Positions 1 through 7,193 of a stretch of DNA of 64,000 bases are shown one piece after another. The stretch spans positions 1,364,001 through 1,428,000 of the forward strand of contig BPGE01000001.1 of the NCBI GenBank assembly GCA_026002875.1, read 5' to 3'. A program made the position numbers and the translations under genes. Source of the stretch: Bryobacteraceae bacterium (lineage in GTDB: Bacteria; Acidobacteriota; Terriglobia; Bryobacterales; Bryobacteraceae). Under the pieces are notes generated by a model, which was not told the origin of the DNA, made no database searches, and saw nothing but the letters and a program-made list of their open reading frames with translations. The stretch's first letter is position 1, and each line of letters opens with the position of its first letter.

Positions 1-473
1 GACCATGTCCCCGATTCCTCCGGGCTGCCCTTCTTCAGCGGCTTGCCGTTGATGCGGATATTGCGGTATTCCTCCTTGCCCTTCGTATAGGCCAGCTCGA
101 GCTGCACGCGGTCCTGCAGCTTCCACTGCGGCTTCAGGGTTTTGCTCTCATACCGGTTCACAAACTGGTCGCAGATGAAGCTCGGCAGCTTTTCGTTGAA
201 CTCGGACGCCGCCGCCTCCGCACGCTCCAGCAGATCGTCCCGCGTCGCCTCGCCCTCGCCTTCGACGACTTTCTCCGTCCGCCCTTGTTCGTCCACAACC
301 ACTTCGCGGTATGCGCCCTGCGCCGGACGCCGGTCTTCCGGTTCAGCCACCGGCTCGCGCTTCTGCGCCGCGCCGCCGCGCTTCAGCACCGGTCTGCCCG
401 GGTCCGCGGGCGGCTCGGGCGCCTGTTGCGCCGCCAGCGGCAGAAGGATCAGAACTGCAAACCACGCCCGCAT
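1..473 (-). CDS. Secreted hypothetical protein (N-terminal part, runs off left edge)
   Basis: Open minus-strand frame from ATG at 473 to the left edge (about 157 codons), so the C-terminus is missing. Residues 1-15 form a short hydrophobic signal peptide ending near LAAQ. A proline/charged low-complexity stretch (about 16-60) follows, then a more conserved-looking part with LPSFICDQFVNRYES at about residue 94. A single Cys follows the export signal. Acidobacterial exported proteins of unknown function often carry a similar xFxCxQ segment; that link is from memory and weak. Stop codons are absent across the partial frame and codon use matches neighbours. The next gene upstream on the same strand (hydrolase) ends only 40 bp before it, so they may be co-transcribed. 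Confidence 0.6.
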   Translation of the reverse strand, partial: MRAWFAVLILLPLAAQQAPEPPADPGRPVLKRGGAAQKREPVAEPEDRRPAQGAYREVVVDEQGRTEKVVEGEGEATRDDLLERAEAAASEFNEKLPSFICDQFVNRYESKTLKPQWKLQDRVQLELAYTKGKEEYRNIRINGKPLKKGSPEESGTW

Positions 474-513
474 TCTCTTCGCCGCCTGTGAGACGCGCCC
501 CTCCGCGCGCCGG

Positions 514-1338
514 TTACTGCGCCGGAATGATGCCGCGCACCATCAGCCAGTCCTTCAGCCTGCCGGGCCATGTCGAAAGGACGGGGTCCTTCGGCGCCAG
601 CCCCACGCCGTGCCGCCCCTCCTGATAAATGTGCATCTCCGCCGGCACGCCCGCGCGCCGCAGCGCCAGATAGTAAAGCACGCTGTTTTCCGGCGGCACC
701 CCCGCATCGGCGTTCGTGTGGAAGAGGAATGTCGGCGGAGTCTGCGAGGTCACCCGCAGCTCGTTCGACAGCTCCCACGCCAGCGCCGGATCCGGCGGAT
801 CGCCCAGCAGCGCGCGCATGGAGCCGCTGTGCGTGTAGCGCGTCGTGAAACTGATCACCGGATAGCAGAGAATGGCGAAATCCGGGCGCTCGCCTTCCTG
901 GAAGTGATTGGACAGCGTCGACGCCAGATGCCCGCCTGCGCTGAAACCCATCACGCCCACGCGCGCCGGATCGATGCCGAACTCCTTCGCCCGGGACCGG
1001 ATGATGCGCATCGCCCGCCGCGCGTCTTCGAGCATCGCCGGGTGCCGGTAGCGCGGTCCCAGCCGGTACTTCAGCACGAACGCCGTCACGCCGAACGAGT
1101 TGAACCATTCGGCCACCTGCTTTCCTTCGTGGTCCATCGCATGAGTCACATATCCGCCGCCAGGACACACGAGCACCGCCGCGCCGTTCGGCTGCGCCGC
1201 CGGATAGATCGTCAGCGCAGGCTTGTCGGCATCTTCCGTGCCGACCGCGCCCGGCGCGCCTTCCGGCCACAGCAACTCCGTCCTCGGCGTCTGTCCGAAC
1301 AGAGCGGGCATCAGAAGAACAAAAAGCAGAATTCGCAT
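514..1338 (-). CDS. Secreted alpha/beta hydrolase (esterase/acetyl-xylan esterase-like)
   Basis: 274 residues. Residues 1-15 are a signal peptide (LLFVLLMPALFGQ), so the enzyme is exported. The alpha/beta-hydrolase fold is shown by the oxyanion segment CPGGGY (58-63), the nucleophile elbow GFSAGG with Ser133, a likely acid Asp211 in HTNADAG, and His243 in GRHGVG. This arrangement is typical of the BD-FAE/acetyl-xylan-esterase-like families, which deacylate carbohydrates or small esters; the real substrate cannot be read from sequence. It starts 6 bp after the LD-carboxypeptidase stop, so the two form an operon. A GH10 xylanase is present 21 kb away, compatible with a plant-polymer role but not proof. 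Confidence 0.85.
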   Translation of the reverse strand: MRILLFVLLMPALFGQTPRTELLWPEGAPGAVGTEDADKPALTIYPAAQPNGAAVLVCPGGGYVTHAMDHEGKQVAEWFNSFGVTAFVLKYRLGPRYRHPAMLEDARRAMRIIRSRAKEFGIDPARVGVMGFSAGGHLASTLSNHFQEGERPDFAILCYPVISFTTRYTHSGSMRALLGDPPDPALAWELSNELRVTSQTPPTFLFHTNADAGVPPENSVLYYLALRRAGVPAEMHIYQEGRHGVGLAPKDPVLSTWPGRLKDWLMVRGIIPAQ

Positions 1339-1344
1339 CGCATT

Positions 1345-2367
1345 TCACTCCGTCAGAGCGGACTCGGGAATCGTCAGCGTCCCCGCATCGGCGTCCAGCT
1401 CGGCTTCCACTCCCAGAGGCAGCGTCAGTTGATCGTCCGTATGCCCGATCACCAGTCCGGTGAGCACCGGCACGTCCAGCGCGCCGAGAATGTTCTGCAC
1501 TACCTCGCCCGTGGAAAACGTCGACTCGAACCCCGGCTGAAACTCGCGCGGGCGGCATGCGGCGCACTCGCCCCACACCAGCCCCCGGATGCCGCGGAAC
1601 TTTCCGGCCAACCGCAGGTGCGTCAGCATCCGGTCAATCGAGTAGGGCTCTTCGCCGACGTCCTCGAGAAACAGGATCTTGCCCTCGGTCTGGATCTCGT
1701 ACGGCGTGCCCAGCGTGGTCGAAATGAGCGTCAGGTTTCCGCCAATCAGCGGCCCCCGCGCCTTGCCCGGCCGCACCGTCCGCCATGGATGGCGCGGGCG
1801 GATGGGACGCGGCTCGGGCGGGTTCGACAGCCGTCCCAACGGTTTTGTTTCAAACAGCGCCCGCCGGAAATGTTCCAGCGTCCAGTCGCTCAGCCCGCTC
1901 AGTACCACGGGGCCGTGGAACGTCACCAATCCCGTCATCCTGTGGATGCCGAGATGCAGCGCCGTGATGTCGGAGTAGCCGAGGAACACTTTCGGATTCC
2001 TCCGGATCAACCCGTAGTCGAGCGAGTCGAGCAGCATCGCCGTCCCGTAGCCGCCCCGCACGCAGAATACGCCCTTCACCTCCGGATCGGCGAACATCGC
2101 GTGCAGGTCCTCCACCCGCTCGCGGATCGTCCCGCCCAGATACCCTTCGCGCCGCCCTACAAAGCGGCCCATCTTGCAGCGCAGCCCCAGCGCCTCCACC
2201 GTCTTCTGCGCCAGCCACAGCCGGTCCGGATCGGAGACGTAGGTGGACGGCGTCACCAGCCCCACCGTATCGCCCGGTCTCAGCACCCGCGGCTTGATCA
2301 GCCCCGGCTGCGCCTGCGCCATCGCCGCGCCCGCCGGGACCGCCGCCAGAAAGCTCCTGCGGTTCAT
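1345..2367 (-). CDS. LD-carboxypeptidase, peptidase family S66
   Basis: 340 residues. S66 enzymes cut the L,D bond before the terminal D-Ala of muropeptide tetrapeptides during murein recycling. The family signatures are all present: RGGYG (104-108), the nucleophile Ser132 in GYSDIT, Glu235 in LFLEDVGE and His309 in VIGHTDD, in the order and spacing of the Ser-Glu-His triad. Unlike the cytoplasmic E. coli LdcA, it begins MNRRSFLAAVPAGAAMAQAQ, a Tat-like signal, so it probably acts in the periplasm. Length is usual for S66. First gene of a minus-strand unit with the hydrolase. Alternative family members cut microcin-type substrates (MccF); the export signal argues for wall turnover. Confidence 0.88.
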   Translation of the reverse strand: MNRRSFLAAVPAGAAMAQAQPGLIKPRVLRPGDTVGLVTPSTYVSDPDRLWLAQKTVEALGLRCKMGRFVGRREGYLGGTIRERVEDLHAMFADPEVKGVFCVRGGYGTAMLLDSLDYGLIRRNPKVFLGYSDITALHLGIHRMTGLVTFHGPVVLSGLSDWTLEHFRRALFETKPLGRLSNPPEPRPIRPRHPWRTVRPGKARGPLIGGNLTLISTTLGTPYEIQTEGKILFLEDVGEEPYSIDRMLTHLRLAGKFRGIRGLVWGECAACRPREFQPGFESTFSTGEVVQNILGALDVPVLTGLVIGHTDDQLTLPLGVEAELDADAGTLTIPESALTE

Positions 2368-2422
2368 ACGGACAAGTCTTCCGCAATCCCGCCTGCGGCG
2401 GCAACTCTGGCACGCTGGACGT

Positions 2423-2677
2423 ATGCCGCAGGATTCGCCCAGGCCGCCTCAATCGCTCGACGAACTCCGCCGGATGCTCACTCCTGAGATGTGGGCCGAT
2501 CTCCGCCGCGCCGCTCCGCTCGCCCGCCAGGCGCGCGCCAGTGACTTTCCGGACCGTCTCATTCTGCCCCGATCGTTCTGTCTTGGCTTCGCCGGGCAGT
2601 GGAACCTGCCGGACGATCCCGAGACGATCTCCGGCCTTGTGCATCTCTTCCTCGAGACGGCGGACGAGTCAGACTGA
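2423..2677 (+). CDS. Small hypothetical protein
   Basis: 84 residues from ATG at 2423 to TGA at 2677. Acidic with a Pro-rich N-terminus, a helical middle (LDELRRMLTPEMWADLRR), then DRLILPRSFCLGFAGQWNLPDD and an acidic tail. No signal peptide, membrane segment or metal motif. It diverges from the LD-carboxypeptidase, the two starts being 55 bp apart. No clear Shine-Dalgarno site. I do not recognise a family. Composition and the clean end before the next promoter favour a real gene, but a longer frame from 2243 cannot be excluded; that start would overlap the LD-carboxypeptidase by 125 bp and is less likely. Confidence 0.5.
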   Translation: MPQDSPRPPQSLDELRRMLTPEMWADLRRAAPLARQARASDFPDRLILPRSFCLGFAGQWNLPDDPETISGLVHLFLETADESD

Positions 2678-2735
2678 TTCCCGCCCCCCCCGCACGCCTT
2701 CCGCCTGCCGTTAAAGTCCGTTCACAATCTTGCAC

Positions 2736-2764
2736 TTAGCAAATGACCAGCAGTGGAGTAGACT
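2736..2764 (+). promoter_or_regulatory. Putative promoter of the molybdenum hydroxylase operon
   Basis: TTAGCA (2736-2741), 17-bp spacer, TAGACT (2759-2764), in an AT-richer island upstream of the GTG start at 2829. It would give a leader of about 58 nt. Sequence-based guess only. Confidence 0.35.
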
Positions 2765-2828
2765 AGAAAAGATCCGACGGGCGAGGCAGATCCCGGCGCT
2801 GGCCCGCGGAGAGGGAAGGGGAATTGCT

Positions 2829-3476
2829 GTGAGTCGAAATCCAGATTCCGAACTGAAACCCACTCATGAAAACCGGCGCGGAGTCTCGCGCCGCGGACTT
2901 CTGCAAAGCATCGGCGTCACCGGCGCCGTTGCGCCGGCGCTTCTCGAGCAGTCCGCCCAGGCACAGACGCCGGCGGGCGTCGTGGGGCCCGGCGCCGTTC
3001 CGGTCACGCTGACCATCAATGGCAAGCCCATGAAGGTCTCCGTCGAGCCCCGCGAGACTCTGCTCGACGTCCTTCGCAACAAGCTCGACCTCACTGGCGC
3101 CAAGCGCGTCTGCGACCGCGGCACCTGCGGCGCCTGCTCGGTGCTCGTCAACGGCAAGGTCATGTACGCCTGCACGATTCTGGCCATCGACGCGCAGGGC
3201 AGGCAGATCACCACGATCGAGGGCTTCGCCCTTTCAGGCGGCCGCCCGCATCCGGTCGTCTCGGCTTTCGTCAACAACGACGCGCAGCAGTGCGGCTACT
3301 GCACGCCGGGTTTCGTGGTCGCCGCCAAAGCGTTTCTCGATGCCAATCCCAATCCCACCTACGAGCAGGTGAAGGATGGCCTGGGCGGCAACCTCTGCCG
3401 CTGCGGCACTTACGTCGGCGTCCGCCAGGCTGTTCTGGAAGCCGCAAAGGCGATGAAAGGAGGTCGCAATGCCTGA
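2829..3476 (+). CDS. Molybdenum hydroxylase, [2Fe-2S] subunit (Tat-exported)
   Basis: 215 residues from a GTG start at 2829, chosen because GAGAGGGAAGGGG sits just upstream; an in-frame ATG at 2730 lacks one. The N-terminus carries a twin-arginine signal (SRRGLLQSIGVTGAVAP), so the assembled complex is carried folded to the periplasm, as in the PaoABC/YagTSR aldehyde oxidoreductases. Two ferredoxin domains follow: a plant-type [2Fe-2S] set (CDRGTCGAC and a later C near YACT) and the helical second cluster set (CGYCTPG and CRCGTY). It passes electrons from the Mo site to FAD. First gene of a four-gene operon; its stop overlaps the Mo-subunit start by 8 bp. Confidence 0.92.
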   Translation: MSRNPDSELKPTHENRRGVSRRGLLQSIGVTGAVAPALLEQSAQAQTPAGVVGPGAVPVTLTINGKPMKVSVEPRETLLDVLRNKLDLTGAKRVCDRGTCGACSVLVNGKVMYACTILAIDAQGRQITTIEGFALSGGRPHPVVSAFVNNDAQQCGYCTPGFVVAAKAFLDANPNPTYEQVKDGLGGNLCRCGTYVGVRQAVLEAAKAMKGGRNA

Positions 3477-5613
3477 GTACCGCTGGCCTGAAATGTCGAA
3501 GCGGAAGGTGATGGGCAAGCGCCTGAACCGCCTCGACGGCATTGAAAAAGCCTCCGGGCGCGCCAAGTATTGCTCGGACCTCAACAAGCCCGGCATGCTC
3601 CACGGCGCCACGCTCGTCTGCCCCTACGCCCATGCGCGCGTCAAGTCGATTGATACGAGCGCTGCGGAGAAGCATCCCGGCGTCGTCGGCGTGCGCGTCG
3701 TCGCTCCTGCGGGCACGGAAATTCAGTGGGCCCACTGGGAAGTGGCCTTTGTCGCCGCAGAAACTGAGCTGGCTGCCAAAGACGCCCTGAAGAAAATCAA
3801 GGTCGAGTACGAGGTGCTCCCGCACGTCGTCCACGAAGCCGACCTGAATAAAGTCCAGTCCCGCGCCAAGGCCGCCGGCGAACAGATCGAAGGCGACCCC
3901 GATCAGGCGCTGAAGGAAGCCGCCGTGGTGAGCGAAGGCCTGTACGGCATCCCGGTGCTCGAGCACTGCTGCCTTGAGCCGCACGGCCAGGTTGTTTCCT
4001 GGACGCCTGACAACAAGGTCGAATACAACCCGTCCACCCAGGCCGTTACGAGCATCCGCGGCGACATGGCCCGCGCTCTCAATGTGCCCGCCGCCAACGT
4101 GCATGTCCATCAGGACCACATCGGCGGCGGCTTCGGGTCGAAGTTCCAGCCCGACCGCTGGGGCGTGGAAGCGGCGCACCTGTCGAAGATGGCCGGCGGC
4201 CGTCCGGTGAAGCTCTTCCTCGAGCGCAATGTCGAGCAGGTGATCGCCGGCTGCCGTCCCTCGGCCTTCGCGCGCATCAAGCTCGCTGCCAACAAGGAGG
4301 GCAAGATCACGCTGTGGGAGAGCAACAGCTGGGCCACCGGCGGATTCACCGGCGGCGGAAGCCCGCCCATCCCGTACGTGTATACCCGCATCCCCAACCA
4401 GCGAAAGAACCACAGCGCGGTCAGCACCAACACGGCTCCCATCCGCGCGTGGCGCGCGCCTAACCACCAGCAGGCGTCCTATCTCACCTGCGCGGCCATG
4501 GAAGACCTGGCCGCGAAGATGAAGATGGATCCGCTGGAGCTGTTCCTCAAGAACGTCGATCTCACCGCGCGCCCGGACACCTATGAGCGGCAACTGAAGA
4601 AGGCCGCCGAGATGGCCGAGTGGAAGAAGCTCTGGCACCCGCGCGGAGATTCCGGCCGCGGACCGCTGAAGCGGGGCCTCGGCATCGGCGTCAACACCTG
4701 GGGCGGCGCCGGCCACGACTCAACCGCCCGCTGCAACATCCACCCGGACGGCACCGTGGAAGTCGAGCTCGGCTCTCAGGACCTCGGCACCGGCACGCGC
4801 ACCATCATCGCGCAGGTCGCCGCCGAGAGCCTCGGCCTTCAGGTGAATGACATCCGTGTCAAGATCGGCGACACCAACTACCCGCCCTCCGGCACCTCCG
4901 GCGGCTCCACCACCGTCGGCGGCGTCAGCACGTCCACGCGCAAGGCCACGTTGAATGCTCTGGAGAAGCTCTTCGAGGAAGTGGCCCCCGCGCTCGGCGC
5001 GCCCGCCTCGGAACTCGAAGCGGTCGACGGCAAGATCCAGGTGAAGGGAAACCCGGCCAAGAGCCTCGCCTGGAAAGCCGCCTGCGCCAAGCTCGGCGTC
5101 AAGACCATCAGCGAGACTGGCCAGAACATCCCGCGCGATGCGCCGAAGGAGGGCCTCAACACCGGCGGCGTCGGCGGCGTCCAGATCGCCGACGTGACCG
5201 TCGACGTGGAAACCGGCATCGTGAGGATGAACCGCATCGTCGCCGTTCAGGACTGCGGCACGGTCATCAACCCCAAGACCGCCGAGAGCCAGATTTACGG
5301 CGCCATCATCATGTCCATCTGCGGCGCGTTGATGGAAGAGCGCATCATGGATGCCGTCACCGGCCGCATGCTCAACAACGAGATGGAGTTCTACAAGCTC
5401 GCCGGCATCAAGGACATCGGTGAGATCCTGGTCCATCTCGAACTCGATGAGGCCAACGACAGGCGCGGCGTCATCGGCCTGGGCGAACCGCCCGCCGTCG
5501 GCGGCATCGCCGCCATCGCCAACGCCGTGGCCAACGCCATCGGCGTGCGCGTGCCGTATGTGCCGATGACTCCGATGAACGTGCTCAATGCTCTGAGCGG
5601 GAGGATGAGCTGA
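3469..5613 (+). CDS. Molybdenum hydroxylase, Mo-pterin catalytic subunit
   Basis: 714 residues, xanthine dehydrogenase/aldehyde oxidase large-subunit family, YagR-like. Strong Shine-Dalgarno AAAGGAGG before ATG 3469. Domain order: short aldehyde oxidase a/b hammerhead (about 14-125), then the molybdopterin-binding domains. GGGFGSK near residue 219 contacts the cofactor, RAWRAPNHQQA is the substrate-channel Arg segment, and IGLGEPP has the catalytic-base Glu673. It oxidises an aldehyde or N-heterocycle using water; the substrate is not predictable. Gene order here is FeS-Mo-FAD, unlike E. coli paoABC (FeS-FAD-Mo). No PaoD/XdhC-type maturation chaperone is encoded in the operon. It relies on exported partners for its own Tat transport, as it has no signal itself. 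Confidence 0.93.
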   Translation: MPEYRWPEMSKRKVMGKRLNRLDGIEKASGRAKYCSDLNKPGMLHGATLVCPYAHARVKSIDTSAAEKHPGVVGVRVVAPAGTEIQWAHWEVAFVAAETELAAKDALKKIKVEYEVLPHVVHEADLNKVQSRAKAAGEQIEGDPDQALKEAAVVSEGLYGIPVLEHCCLEPHGQVVSWTPDNKVEYNPSTQAVTSIRGDMARALNVPAANVHVHQDHIGGGFGSKFQPDRWGVEAAHLSKMAGGRPVKLFLERNVEQVIAGCRPSAFARIKLAANKEGKITLWESNSWATGGFTGGGSPPIPYVYTRIPNQRKNHSAVSTNTAPIRAWRAPNHQQASYLTCAAMEDLAAKMKMDPLELFLKNVDLTARPDTYERQLKKAAEMAEWKKLWHPRGDSGRGPLKRGLGIGVNTWGGAGHDSTARCNIHPDGTVEVELGSQDLGTGTRTIIAQVAAESLGLQVNDIRVKIGDTNYPPSGTSGGSTTVGGVSTSTRKATLNALEKLFEEVAPALGAPASELEAVDGKIQVKGNPAKSLAWKAACAKLGVKTISETGQNIPRDAPKEGLNTGGVGGVQIADVTVDVETGIVRMNRIVAVQDCGTVINPKTAESQIYGAIIMSICGALMEERIMDAVTGRMLNNEMEFYKLAGIKDIGEILVHLELDEANDRRGVIGLGEPPAVGGIAAIANAVANAIGVRVPYVPMTPMNVLNALSGRMS

Positions 5614-6590
5614 TGCAACCCTTCGAATACGCGAGCCCCAAGACCCTGAAGGAAGCACTCGCCCTTCTCGGCAACGGCTGGAGCGATGCGGCCGTGCTGG
5701 CCGGCGGCACAGACCTCATCAGTCTGATGAAGGACGAGGTCATGAGCCCGAAGCGCGTGGTCAACATCAAGGACATCGCCGAACTGAAGGGCATCTCGAA
5801 GACCGCCGCCGGCATCCGCATCGGCGCGCTGGCCACGGTCGACGAGGTCATGACCAATCCTCTCGTCCGCGCTTCCTTCCCCGCACTGACCGAAGCCGCC
5901 CGCGGCGTCTCGAGCCCGCAGATCCGCAATATGGGCACCTTCGGCGGCGACCTCTGCCAGCGGCCGCGCTGCTGGTACTTCCGCGCGGGCTTCGGCCTCA
6001 TCGCCCGCCACGAGGGCAAGGACCTTGTGGCCGAAGGCGACAACCGCTACCACGCCATCTTCGGCAACGGTCCGGCGCGCTTCGTCTCGGCCTCGAGCTT
6101 CGGCCCCGCGCTCGTCGCTCTGGGCGCGAAGATCAAACTGGCTTCGCCCTCAGGCACGCGTGAAGTCGACGCCGGGAAGTTCTTCGTGGCGCCCACCTCG
6201 AGCGACATGCGCGAGGTGGACCTCAAGCCGAACGAGATCCTCACCGAGGTGATCATCCCGGCCACCGCGGCGAAGAACGCCACCTATGAGGTGCGCCAGA
6301 AAGACGCGCTCGACTGGCCTCTGGCTACGGCCTCCGTGGCGCTGACCATGAAGGGCAACACCGTGGCCTCGGCCCGCGTCGTCCTCGGCCATGTGGCGCC
6401 CACGCCGTGGGTCTCGGCCGAGGCCGCACGGGCCATTGAAGGCAAGACCGTGACCGCCGAAACCGCCGAGGCCGCCGGCAAGGCCGCTGTGGCCCCAGCC
6501 CGGCCCCTCAGCATGAACGCCTACAAGGTCCAGATCGCCGCCGCCGCCGTCAAGCGCGCCCTGATGGCTGCTGCGGGCGTCACGGCCTGA
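5613..6590 (+). CDS. Molybdenum hydroxylase, FAD subunit
   Basis: 325 residues; TGATG overlap with the Mo subunit gene shows translational coupling. FAD-binding motif AGGTDL (30-35) and the second flavin segment SSPQIRNMGTFGGDLCQRPRCWYFR (read in two pieces, 100-112 and 113-124) mark the CO-dehydrogenase-flavoprotein fold. Members of this YagS/PaoB branch normally have extra cysteines in the insert after the second motif, binding a [4Fe-4S] cluster. Here only Cys115 and Cys120 remain; the later positions read GFGLIARHEG, KDLVAEG and GNGPARF, without Cys. So the cluster is probably lost or altered. The subunit hands electrons from the 2Fe-2S clusters to an external acceptor. Confidence 0.9.
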   Translation: MQPFEYASPKTLKEALALLGNGWSDAAVLAGGTDLISLMKDEVMSPKRVVNIKDIAELKGISKTAAGIRIGALATVDEVMTNPLVRASFPALTEAARGVSSPQIRNMGTFGGDLCQRPRCWYFRAGFGLIARHEGKDLVAEGDNRYHAIFGNGPARFVSASSFGPALVALGAKIKLASPSGTREVDAGKFFVAPTSSDMREVDLKPNEILTEVIIPATAAKNATYEVRQKDALDWPLATASVALTMKGNTVASARVVLGHVAPTPWVSAEAARAIEGKTVTAETAEAAGKAAVAPARPLSMNAYKVQIAAAAVKRALMAAAGVTA

Positions 6591-6601
6591 GGAGGCGCGC
6601 C

Positions 6602-6832
6602 ATGGCCATCCGCAACCGCGAACGCGCCGGCCTGACCCGTATCACGGAAGACCGGTGCGAGAACCTGCGCTGGAAGGGGCTCTACATCGAAGCCGAGTGG
6701 GACCCTACTGTCCCGCACAGCAACGACCGCGCCTTCTGGTGCGACAAGACCCACATTCCCATCGGCCCCGACGGCAAGCCCGTCGATGAGTACGAGTGCA
6801 ACGAGACGCGGAGCTGCTACAAGCCGCTCTGA
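6602..6832 (+). CDS. Four-cysteine 76-residue protein of the molybdenum hydroxylase operon
   Basis: Small protein of unknown function, last gene of the operon, 11 bp after the FAD subunit and with a good GGAGGCGCGCC ribosome site. Cysteines at 19, 47, 66 and 72; aromatic and acidic centre (LYIEAEWDPTVPHSND) and C-terminal ECNETRSC. Four cysteines could bind Zn or an Fe-S cluster, or form disulfides if exported, but it has no signal peptide. It could be a chaperone, an extra redox subunit or a cofactor-insertion factor; nothing in the sequence decides. A strong terminator follows directly, so it is clearly part of this transcription unit. I do not recognise a named family. Confidence 0.82.
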   Translation: MAIRNRERAGLTRITEDRCENLRWKGLYIEAEWDPTVPHSNDRAFWCDKTHIPIGPDGKPVDEYECNETRSCYKPL

Positions 6833-6854
6833 CGTTTCTGGCTGAAAATGTTCT

Positions 6855-6896
6855 GGCGCGGGGGAAGCCGCCGCTTCCTCCGCGCCTGTTTTTTTC
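6855..6896 (+). terminator. Rho-independent terminator of the molybdenum hydroxylase operon
   Basis: 14-bp stem GGCGCGGGGGAAGC / GCTTCCTCCGCGCC (6855-6868 with 6873-6886, one G-T pair), CGCC loop, then TGTTTTTTTC. Stands 22 bp after the stop of the 76-residue gene. Confidence 0.9.
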
Positions 6897-6958
6897 GTTG
6901 AGCCCCCATGGCCCTCCGGGCCATCAGCATGGATGAAAATCGCCGCGGGTTCGGAGCC

Positions 6959-7090
6959 GCGCGGGAGCAGCCCGAAGGGCTGCGACCAAGCGGTTGCCCT
7001 CCGTCAGCGCGGGAGCAGCCCGAAGGGTTGCGACCAAGCGGTTGCCCTCCGTCAGCGCGGGAGCAGCCCGAAGGGTTGCGACCAAGCGGT
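6959..7090. repeat. 48-bp tandem repeat, 2.75 copies
   Basis: Units at 6959-7006, 7007-7054 and a partial 7055-7090. Each has the core GCAGCCCGAAGGGCTGC, a perfect 7-bp-arm hairpin around GAA in copy 1; copies 2 and 3 carry GGGTTGC, which pairs with one G-T. Copies are otherwise identical, so the expansion is recent. Lies between convergent genes, after the terminator. The 361-bp gap 6833-7193 holds only this and the terminator. The repeat is a multiple of three and gives an open frame (16-residue period), but with no start signal I regard it as non-coding. Confidence 0.85.
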
Positions 7091-7193
7091 CAACAACAAT
7101 CCCCAACTCTCCGACACCTCTCCATTGCGCCAAAGGCGCGGCCGGGCGCCGCACGCCCGGCCCCTCGCGGAACGGCGATTTTCGAGGGAGCGG

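Noticed and set aside
142-2487. Plus-strand open frame of about 780 codons
   Set aside because: Antisense to the hydrolase and LD-carboxypeptidase, Arg/His/Pro-rich as typical of GC-rich shadow frames, with no motif.
3271-4716. Minus-strand frame of 481 codons
   Set aside because: Complement of the Mo-subunit gene, which has full family motifs; composition is shadow-like.
6959-7090. CRISPR array
   Set aside because: Repeats are directly adjacent with no unique spacers, and no cas genes are near.
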